From: Alicyclobacillus shizuokensis NBRC 103103
Lineage (GTDB): Bacteria; Bacillota; Bacilli; Alicyclobacillales; Alicyclobacillaceae
Reading direction: 5' to 3'
NCBI RefSeq assembly: GCF_001552255.1
Contig: NZ_BCQV01000006.1
Location: 1-64,000, forward strand
DNA: 64,000 nt
Shown piece by piece: positions 28,508 to 34,897 of the stretch. A program made the translations under genes and the position numbers. Within the stretch, counting starts at the first letter, position 1, and the number at the start of each line of letters is the position of its first letter. A model generated the notes under the pieces. It ran no database searches. It was given only the letters and a program-made list of their open reading frames with translations, and was not told where the DNA came from.

Positions 28508-29242
28508 TCAGGCGGACTCGGTAAGCTCCAGGTTGGCATACACGTTTTGCACATCGTCGTGCTCGGACAGCGCGTCGATGAGGTCGAGCACCGATTCGGC
28601 TTGTTCACCCGACAGGGGGACAGTGGTCTTGGCTTCATAGGTGATCTCTGCGTCCTCCACGGTCCACCCCTGCGCTTCCAGGCCGTCGCGGACTTGGGTG
28701 AACACCTCGGGCGCCGTGATGACCACAAACGCGTCCGCTTCCTCGCGGACGTCGTCCGCCCCCAAGTCGAGCGCCGCCAAAATCACATCATCCAGCGTCA
28801 CCCCGTCCGTCTTGGCCACGCTGATGGTCCCCACCCGGTCAAACATCCAGGCGACGCAGCCGGTCTCTCCCAAATTGCCGCCGCGCTTGGCGAAGATGTG
28901 ACGGATGTCGGCGGCCGTCCGGTTGCGGTTGTCGGTGACAATCTCCAGCATGACGGCCACTCCATGCGGGCCGTACCCCTCGTACACAGCCTCCTCGTAG
29001 TGAACCCCCTGCAAGCTGCCGGTCGCCTTAGCGATGGTGCGGGAGATGCTGTCGTTGGGCACGTTGTTCTGTTTCGCCTTCTCAATCGCCACACGCAGCC
29101 GGAAGTTGGTCTCCGGGTTCCCCCCGCCTTCCTTCGCCGCATTGTAGATGTCGCGCGACAGCTTCGTGAACAACTGGCCGCGAACGGCGTCCTGCTTGCC
29201 TTTGCGCCGCTGGATATTGTGCCATTTCGAGTGTCCTGCCAT
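28508..29242 (-). CDS. YebC/PmpR family protein
   Basis: Member of the YebC/TACO1 family, described both as a DNA-binding regulator and as a factor that relieves ribosome stalling at proline runs. The 244-residue product begins with the near-invariant MAGHSKWHNIQRRKGKQD and contains GPHGVAVMLEIVTDNRNRTAADIRH and FAKRGGNLGETGCVAWMF. The gene follows nadE by only three bases, so it may be read from the same transcript. The family is certain; the exact role here is not. Confidence 0.96.
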   Translation of the reverse strand: MAGHSKWHNIQRRKGKQDAVRGQLFTKLSRDIYNAAKEGGGNPETNFRLRVAIEKAKQNNVPNDSISRTIAKATGSLQGVHYEEAVYEGYGPHGVAVMLEIVTDNRNRTAADIRHIFAKRGGNLGETGCVAWMFDRVGTISVAKTDGVTLDDVILAALDLGADDVREEADAFVVITAPEVFTQVRDGLEAQGWTVEDAEITYEAKTTVPLSGEQAESVLDLIDALSEHDDVQNVYANLELTESA

Positions 29243-29245
29243 GTA

Positions 29246-30094
29246 TCACAACCCCCAATCGCGCAGATAACGGAAGTCAATCCCTATCGTCCGTCCCGAC
29301 ACCTTCGCAATCACCGGGGTGCGCCGCTTGTACTGGTTGCGCCGGATGCGCTCCGCCAGCCGCCGCACCAATTCCTGGTCGTAGCCGAGTTCGACCAGCT
29401 CGGACACCGACAGCCGCTGATCCACCAACTGGTACAGGATCTCGTCGGCGTCGTCGTAGGTGAAGCCGAGTTCCTTCTCGTCCGTCTGGTCCTGCCACAA
29501 GTCGGCGCTCGGCGCTTTGTCCAAAATCGCCTGGGGCACCCCGACGGCGGCGGCCAGCTGCCGCACCTGGCATTTGTACAGGTCACCAATCGGGTTGAGC
29601 GCGCTGGCCATGTCGCCAAACTGGGTGCCGTACCCGAGCAGCAGCTCCGTCTTATTGCTCGTCCCCAGCACCAGCGCCCCTAGGTGCGCGGAGAGGTCAA
29701 ACAAAATACTCATCCGTTCGCGCGCCATTTTGTTGCCGCGGCGCAGGGGAGTCGATGGGCCAATCAGGTCGTCCATCATCTCAAAATAGGCGTCCACCTG
29801 GGCCGTCACCGGCACCACCAGGCTGGGCATCCCCAGGTCGTCGACCACCGCCCTGGCGTCGCCGAGGCTGGCCGGGGAACTGGTTTTATACGGCATCAAC
29901 ACCGCCTGCACGCGCTCGGCCCCCAAAGCGCGAACGGCCAGATAGGCTGCCAGGGCCGAATCGATACCCCCGGACAAACCCAGCACCACGCGCTGAAACC
30001 CGGCCTTCTCCGTCTCCTCGCGGATGAACGCCGTCAACGTGGCCACCGTCAAATCGGTGTTGAGCGCGAGGCGCTCGCGAATCGCAGGCTTCAT
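29246..30094 (-). CDS. nadE: NAD+ synthetase, ammonia-transferring domain
   Basis: Converts deamido-NAD to NAD with ATP. The 282-residue product is the synthetase domain alone: P-loop [13 protein letters not shown] (residues 38-50), [18 protein letters not shown], and the late [22 protein letters not shown]. The glutaminase domain found at the N-terminus of glutamine-dependent enzymes is missing, but a nitrilase-family gene with matching motifs lies directly upstream and overlaps it (ATGA at 30091-30094). The two probably form one glutamine-dependent enzyme. Confidence 0.94.
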   Translation of the reverse strand: MKPAIRERLALNTDLTVATLTAFIREETEKAGFQRVVLGLSGGIDSALAAYLAVRALGAERVQAVLMPYKTSSPASLGDARAVVDDLGMPSLVVPVTAQVDAYFEMMDDLIGPSTPLRRGNKMARERMSILFDLSAHLGALVLGTSNKTELLLGYGTQFGDMASALNPIGDLYKCQVRQLAAAVGVPQAILDKAPSADLWQDQTDEKELGFTYDDADEILYQLVDQRLSVSELVELGYDQELVRRLAERIRRNQYKRRTPVIAKVSGRTIGIDFRYLRDWGL

Positions 30095-30957
30095 GACTGC
30101 ACCCCTCCGTTGCCAGCGCGGATGCGGTCCAATTCCGCCCGTACCAAGTCCATTCGCTCGTCCCGCAGCAGCGGCGTCGTATAGCGAATCCTGCGCACCG
30201 CCCGTATGTCCACGTCCGCCAGCAGCAGCGCCTCCTCCAGCACAGAGCCCTCGGCAGTAAACTCGCCGTCGGGCGCCAGCACGAACGAGCCGCCGAAAAA
30301 GTTGACGCCGTCCTCAAAGCCGACACGGTTGGCAAACACCACGTAGGCCCCAAACAGGCGCGCGTACACCTGCAGCAACTGGCGCCAAAAGGACTGCGAT
30401 CCGAACCTGTCCTGTTCACCCACGCTGCGGGCTGGACTCGACGAGGGGACGAGCAGCAGCGAGGCGCCGTCCAGCGCCAGCAGATACGGGCTGGTCACGT
30501 GCCACGCGTCTTCGCAGATCAGCATGCCGGTGCGGCCGAACCGGCCCGAAAAGGCCGCGAAACGGTTCCCCCTGGCAAAATACCGACCCTCGTCAAACAT
30601 CCCGTAGGTCGGCAAATACACCTTCCTGTGCACCGCCGCCACCTCGCCGTCCTTGGCGTACACGGCCGCGACGTAAAACAGGTGTTCGTCCGATTCCTCG
30701 ACAAAACTGAATACGGCGTCAATCCCGCGGCTCGCGTCGACGACCCGGACAATCTCCGGGTCATTCAGGCGACGGGCCACCTCCAGGGTCAAGTCCTGAA
30801 CCTGGTAGCCGGTCAGACCCAGTTCAGGGAAGACCACCAACTGCGCTCCCCGATCCCGAGCCTTGGTTATCCATTCGATGTGCTTTTCTGCGTTTTGTGC
30901 GATATCCCCAAGAGCTGGCCGCACCTGGGCGACGGCCAGCTTGCCACATTCGCGCAC
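30091..30957 (-). CDS. Nitrilase-superfamily amidase, probable glutaminase partner of NadE
   Basis: Carbon-nitrogen hydrolase of 288 residues with the full triad: Glu45 in [11 protein letters not shown], Lys112 in [15 protein letters not shown] and Cys148 in [11 protein letters not shown]-x-W is characteristic of the glutaminase domain of glutamine-dependent NAD synthetases, as is the following [17 protein letters not shown]. It would hydrolyse glutamine and pass ammonia to the adjacent NadE. GTG at 30957 follows AGAGGAG by eight bases; the frame is open to 31044 through promoter sequence. It may instead be a separate omega-amidase, but overlap with nadE argues for the synthetase role. Confidence 0.88.
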   Translation of the reverse strand: MRECGKLAVAQVRPALGDIAQNAEKHIEWITKARDRGAQLVVFPELGLTGYQVQDLTLEVARRLNDPEIVRVVDASRGIDAVFSFVEESDEHLFYVAAVYAKDGEVAAVHRKVYLPTYGMFDEGRYFARGNRFAAFSGRFGRTGMLICEDAWHVTSPYLLALDGASLLLVPSSSPARSVGEQDRFGSQSFWRQLLQVYARLFGAYVVFANRVGFEDGVNFFGGSFVLAPDGEFTAEGSVLEEALLLADVDIRAVRRIRYTTPLLRDERMDLVRAELDRIRAGNGGVQS

Positions 30958-31014
30958 GCCTGTCACTCCTCTGTCGATGGCAACCGGACTTCGTCCGCCT
31001 TCAGTACGCCTTTC

Positions 31015-31044
31015 AGTATAAGATTGCCGGCAATCCAACAGCAA
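31015..31044 (-). promoter_or_regulatory. Promoter of the NAD synthetase unit with a palindrome in its spacer
   Basis: On the minus strand TTGCTG (31044-31039), 18 bases, TATACT (31020-31015). The perfect 14-base palindrome GATTGCCGGCAATC (31022-31035) fills most of the spacer, where a bound repressor would block RNA polymerase. Confidence 0.65.
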
Positions 31045-31065
31045 GCGGTCGCCGCACCGGCGAGG

Positions 31066-32103
31066 CTAGCTCCAGGGGCGCGCCACCACACGCCGCAATT
31101 GGGTGGCGCCGAATCGTTCCCGATAGTCCTGCTGCCAAGCCAGCCAGCGCTGGCGCTCCTTGTGCAGGGCGGCTGACACGCGCAGCCGCCCGCGCACCGG
31201 ACAACCCTGGCCGCACCATTCGGCCAGGGCCCGCACCAAGACGTCTGGAAACAAGAGCAGGCGCCAAGCGCGCTCTTCGGCCGACTCGGGGAGTGCAGCC
31301 ATTTGTCGATAGGTGTCCATCCAGCGCCGCACCTCGGCCGTTCCCGGAGGGGAAAAGTACACACTGTGGTTGAACAGTTGCATCACGTCGACAAGCGGAT
31401 CGTCCCAGCCGGCACGGTCAAAATCAATCAGGCCGATCCGGCCCGCGCGCAGATCTGGGGCCGCCTGGGATGCGTCCCGCCCCACCTGGCCCGACAGCCA
31501 GATCAGGTTGTGCGGCGCGGCGTCGCGGTGGCAGAAGGTGACAGCACCGGAATCGGGCGCGGCTGGATTGGCAGGACAAGCTCCGGCCATGGCGAACACC
31601 AAGCCGCGCGCCCGGGCCAAGGCGGGCCAGGCCGCCTCTGCCTGCGGCCAGGCTCTGTGGAGTGTCCGCAGCTTGCCAGTCAACCGCGCGGCCAAACCCG
31701 CGCGCTGGGCGAAGCTGGGCAACGCTGGCAGCCAGGGCTGCGACAGGCGGTGCAGCTGGGCCAGCGCCCGCAGCGCCGCCAACCGTTCTCGCGGGTTGGA
31801 CAGACTCACGTGGCGGCCCGCCAACCACGGCTGGAGGTATCCCAGCTGTCCATCCCATCCCGTGAGCAGGCGGCCGCCCCGGGTGGGGATAGGCGCGGCC
31901 AAGGTCAGGGCAGTGGCCAGTCCTTGGGCGAGACGGGCCAGTTCGCCCAGTCGTCCTTGCCCATCGTTCCGTCCGGCCGGCTTCCAGATGTAGCGGCCGC
32001 CCCGGACATCGACAATCCCCCAGACCGTCTTGATGGGCAGGATGCACAGCGGCTGGATGCCGTACTCCCGCGTGAGCAGCCGCACCAGCGCCGAATTGGT
32101 CAT
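31066..32103 (-). CDS. Spore coat CotS/YsxE-family kinase-like protein
   Basis: Protein of the aminoglycoside phosphotransferase/choline kinase fold, 345 residues. Kinase-like motifs are present: FCHRDAAPHNLIW (catalytic loop HxD-x4-N) and LIDFDRAGWDDPLVDV (DFD metal-binding motif). CotS, CotI and YsxE in Bacillus spore coats belong to this fold, and ysxE lies beside the LysM gene spoVID in B. subtilis. Here ATG at 32103 overlaps the stop of a LysM coat gene (ATGA), a similar pairing. A sugar or antibiotic kinase is an alternative, but the context favours the spore coat. Confidence 0.8.
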   Translation of the reverse strand: MTNSALVRLLTREYGIQPLCILPIKTVWGIVDVRGGRYIWKPAGRNDGQGRLGELARLAQGLATALTLAAPIPTRGGRLLTGWDGQLGYLQPWLAGRHVSLSNPRERLAALRALAQLHRLSQPWLPALPSFAQRAGLAARLTGKLRTLHRAWPQAEAAWPALARARGLVFAMAGACPANPAAPDSGAVTFCHRDAAPHNLIWLSGQVGRDASQAAPDLRAGRIGLIDFDRAGWDDPLVDVMQLFNHSVYFSPPGTAEVRRWMDTYRQMAALPESAEERAWRLLLFPDVLVRALAEWCGQGCPVRGRLRVSAALHKERQRWLAWQQDYRERFGATQLRRVVARPWS

Positions 32104-33092
32104 GGTCTGTCGGATGCCGCGTCGCCCTCTTGCCGTTCGGGATGTTGCCGGGAATCCGGGTCCTCCCACAGGGCGGATTCGGAATCCCACGTCCAGGACG
32201 ACGAACTGTCATCGTCCCAGTCGTCCGCCCACGCGCCGGCGTAGGCCGCGGCGTACGGCGGACCGCCCCATGCATAGGGCGGATGCGCACTCCAGCGATA
32301 AGGGTAGTGGGTGTGCGGTCCATGATCCGGCATCGGCCCCGGCGGCTGCGGCCACGGGTACGGATACCCCGAGGGCGCGCCGGGCGGGTAATACATCCCG
32401 CCTGGGTACGCATACCCGTAGTAGGGCTGGATGGGTTGCGCGGCATAGCCGGCCCCCGGCTCCGGCACCGCCGGATATCCCGGCGGCGAGATGGGCGGTG
32501 CAGGGCCTTCCCAGTCGGGGGGGACAGGTCCGACGCCAGCCGTCGCAGCCTGACCCGCGGATTCCCAACCAGCCGCCCCCGCGCCGGCGGCGGCTGGGCC
32601 GGCGGTCACTCCGCCGGTGCCCGGCTGCGGTACGCTCGGCGATGGTCCTGTGCCGGGAACATAGACGATATCTCCAGGCTCCAGCGTCGACTTGTGCAGC
32701 GTGTTCATCTGCTGCAATTGGGTCACCGGCACCTGATAGGCTTGGCTGATGGACTGCCACGTCTCGCCGGGCTTCACCACATGCGGCCATACGAACCCGA
32801 AATAGGGCGGCAGCGGCTCGCCGCCGGCCGGCGTCTGCACCGTCCCCGGCCCAGCCGCCGTCCAATCCGCCGCTGGGGCGGCCCCGGGCACGGCGGCGCC
32901 CGTCCCCGTCTGCCCTGGACCGCCGCCCGTCTGTCCCTTGTTCAGCTCCGGAATCAGGATGATGGATCCCGGCTGGAGTTGATTCGGATCGCGGATTTGC
33001 GGATTGGCAGCCATCAAAAGTGGCAAGCGGACGCCGGTCCGCTTGCTGATCTTCCACATCGTGTCGCCTTCGCGTACAACATACTTCTTCAT
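32100..33092 (-). CDS. LysM spore coat morphogenetic protein, SafA/SpoVID-like
   Basis: The 330-residue product has two LysM domains: residues 2-49 (KKYVVREGDTMWKISKRTGV to LIPEL) and 103-147 (HVVKPGETWQSISQAYQV to VYVPG). A long low-complexity region follows, rich in Pro, Gly, Tyr and Ala, with repeated tyrosine/proline pairs as in coat-interacting tails, and an acidic Ser/Asp end. ATG at 33092 follows TAGGAGGCGG. No signal peptide, as expected for a protein that coats the forespore from the mother cell. LysM and the ysxE-like partner support a SafA or SpoVID role; which one cannot be decided. Confidence 0.82.
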   Translation of the reverse strand: MKKYVVREGDTMWKISKRTGVRLPLLMAANPQIRDPNQLQPGSIILIPELNKGQTGGGPGQTGTGAAVPGAAPAADWTAAGPGTVQTPAGGEPLPPYFGFVWPHVVKPGETWQSISQAYQVPVTQLQQMNTLHKSTLEPGDIVYVPGTGPSPSVPQPGTGGVTAGPAAAGAGAAGWESAGQAATAGVGPVPPDWEGPAPPISPPGYPAVPEPGAGYAAQPIQPYYGYAYPGGMYYPPGAPSGYPYPWPQPPGPMPDHGPHTHYPYRWSAHPPYAWGGPPYAAAYAGAWADDWDDDSSSSWTWDSESALWEDPDSRQHPERQEGDAASDRP

Positions 33093-33182
33093 CCGTCCGC
33101 CTCCTAGATGTCGCCCCACTCCCGCGGCGCCCGCCGCGGAGAGCGGCATTCTGCCACCAATATATGCAGGAGCCCAACTGAT

Positions 33183-33206
33183 GCCCAACAGCTGTTGAAG
33201 TTGGGC
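33183..33206 (-). terminator. Hairpin after tyrS
   Basis: GCCCAAC (33183-33189) and GTTGGGC (33200-33206) form a seven-base stem 46 bases after the tyrS stop. There is no T-tract on the minus strand, so termination is likely weak. Confidence 0.4.
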
Positions 33207-33251
33207 GGTCGGCCAGCGCTCCCGGGCGAGGGACGGAGAGCGGCCGTGAGG

Positions 33252-34496
33252 CTACCGCACGCGGCAGCGCACAAAGCGGCGCTTGCCAACCTGGATCACC
33301 ATTCCGTCACGGACCTCTACCTTCGCATCCACATCCTGCAGACGCTCACCGTCGATGCGCACACCCCCCTGCTCGAGGAAACGACGCGCCTCGCTGCGGC
33401 TGACGGCCAGCCCCAAGTTCACCAACAGTTCGACAATCCATACCTCCCCTCCGTTACACTCGGCTTCGGGCATGTCGTCCGGCAAGCCCCCAGCTTGAAA
33501 CACCTGTCGCCAGCGCGCCACCGCCTCGCGGCTCGCGTCCTCGCCGTGAAACCGGCGCACCAGCTCGCCGGCCAGGCGCATTTTAGCGTCGCGCGGGTGG
33601 AGAGAACCGTCCTTGAGACCGCTCTGGATGCACTCCAACTCCTCCAGCGGCACTTCGGACACCAGTTCGAAATAGCGCGGCATCAGTTCGTCCGGAATCG
33701 ACATGGCCTTGCCGAACATGGTGTGCGGGTCTTCCGCCACGCCGATGTAATTGCCGAGGCTCTTGGACATCTTGTTCACACCGTCCAGGCCCTCCAGCAG
33801 CGGCATCATCAAGGCGACCTGCTGCTCTTGCCCAAATTCACGCTGCAGGGTGCGCCCCATCAACAGGTTGAACTTCTGATCCGTTCCGCCGAGTTCAATG
33901 TCGGTCCGCAGGTGCACCGAGTCATACGCCTGCATCAGCGGATAAAAGAACTCGTGAATGTGAATCGGCCGATTCTCCCGGAACCGCTTCTGGAAGTCTT
34001 CCCGCTCCAGCATGCGGGCCACCGTCAACGTGGAAGCGAGACGCACCACATCGGCAAACGTCAGGGGCGCCAACCAATCCGCGTTGTAGACGACCTCCGT
34101 CTTGTCCGGATGGAGGACTTTGAAGATTTGCGCCACGTACGTTTGCGCGTTGCTTTGCACCTCGTCCTCGCTCAACTGCCGGCGGGTTTCCGATTTGTCG
34201 GTCGGATCGCCAATTTGGCCGGTGAAGTTGCCGATGACCAGGTGGGCCACATGGCCGAGGTCCTGGAGCTGGCGGATCTTTTGCAGGACCACCGTGTGCC
34301 CCAGGTGGATGTCCGGCGCGGTCGGATCCAATCCCAGTTTGATACGCAGCGGCTGCCCCGTCGCCACCGACTGGCGCAGCTTCCGTACGAGGTCCTCCTC
34401 AGGGACAATCTCCGCCGCACCGCGGCGGATCATGCGCAGCTGGCGGGCCACCTCCGCCTCCTGCTCTGGTGTCAAGGAAACCTTGCCCTCGGACAT
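33252..34496 (-). CDS. tyrS: Tyrosyl-tRNA synthetase
   Basis: Charges tRNA-Tyr. The 414-residue product has the class I signatures HLGH (64-67) and KMSKS (242-246), the tyrosine pocket sequence GGTDQKFNLLMGR, and a C-terminal S4 RNA-binding domain (AVSRSEARRFLEQGGVRIDGER). The HIGH region (LDPTAPDIHLGH) and overall look are nearer to the TyrZ type than to the B. subtilis TyrS type. ATG at 34496 follows AGGAAAGGGG; an in-frame TTG two codons upstream is less likely. Controlled by a T-box leader. Confidence 0.96.
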   Translation of the reverse strand: MSEGKVSLTPEQEAEVARQLRMIRRGAAEIVPEEDLVRKLRQSVATGQPLRIKLGLDPTAPDIHLGHTVVLQKIRQLQDLGHVAHLVIGNFTGQIGDPTDKSETRRQLSEDEVQSNAQTYVAQIFKVLHPDKTEVVYNADWLAPLTFADVVRLASTLTVARMLEREDFQKRFRENRPIHIHEFFYPLMQAYDSVHLRTDIELGGTDQKFNLLMGRTLQREFGQEQQVALMMPLLEGLDGVNKMSKSLGNYIGVAEDPHTMFGKAMSIPDELMPRYFELVSEVPLEELECIQSGLKDGSLHPRDAKMRLAGELVRRFHGEDASREAVARWRQVFQAGGLPDDMPEAECNGGEVWIVELLVNLGLAVSRSEARRFLEQGGVRIDGERLQDVDAKVEVRDGMVIQVGKRRFVRCRVR

Positions 34497-34552
34497 TGCC
34501 AAAACCCCTTTCCTGTGCTTCCGAGATCACTCGCCGTGACGCAGCCGTCACG

Positions 34553-34800
34553 AAAAAAATCCCCGTCCCCATACGGGACGAGGATCCACTCGCGGTACCA
34601 CCCGATTTGCCCTCGACACCCACGGATGCCAAGGGCCGCTCATTGGCGAATAACGGAGCCACCGTCGTCGACTGCCGCCGGCGCGCCTCCCAGGCCGTAA
34701 TTTCAGTGGCGGACGGGACCGGTTTCCACCCCCCACCGGCTCTCTGAACCTCGCCGGCCACCTACTGCAGCCTGTTCACGGGCTGTTTTCCGAGCTGAAG
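34553..34800 (-). promoter_or_regulatory. T-box leader of tyrS
   Basis: The minus-strand leader contains the AG-bulge region AGAGAGCCGGTGG, the Stem I specifier-loop sequence TGAAATTACGG with TAC (tyrosine) as specifier, and the T-box GGGTGGTACCGCG at about 34589-34601. A terminator with stem CCTCGTCCC/GGGGACGGGG and seven T residues (34559-34553) follows. Uncharged tRNA-Tyr should favour readthrough into tyrS. Confidence 0.93.
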
Positions 34801-34808
34801 TTTGTGCC

Positions 34809-34838
34809 AGTATACCAAGCCATGCGCTGCACCGTCAA
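34809..34838 (-). promoter_or_regulatory. Sigma-A-type promoter of tyrS
   Basis: On the minus strand TTGACG (34838-34833), 18 bases, TATACT (34814-34809), just before the T-box leader. Confidence 0.75.
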
Positions 34839-34842
34839 TGGT

Positions 34843-34871
34843 TTGCCGCGCCTGTTGACTCCCTCTATAAT
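34843..34871 (+). promoter_or_regulatory. Sigma-A-type promoter of the penicillin-binding protein gene
   Basis: TTGCCG (34843-34848), a 17-base spacer, and a perfect TATAAT (34866-34871), 27 bases before the ATG. It diverges from the tyrS promoter. Confidence 0.65.
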
Positions 34872-34897
34872 CAGGATATTGGGGAGGAGGTATCCGC

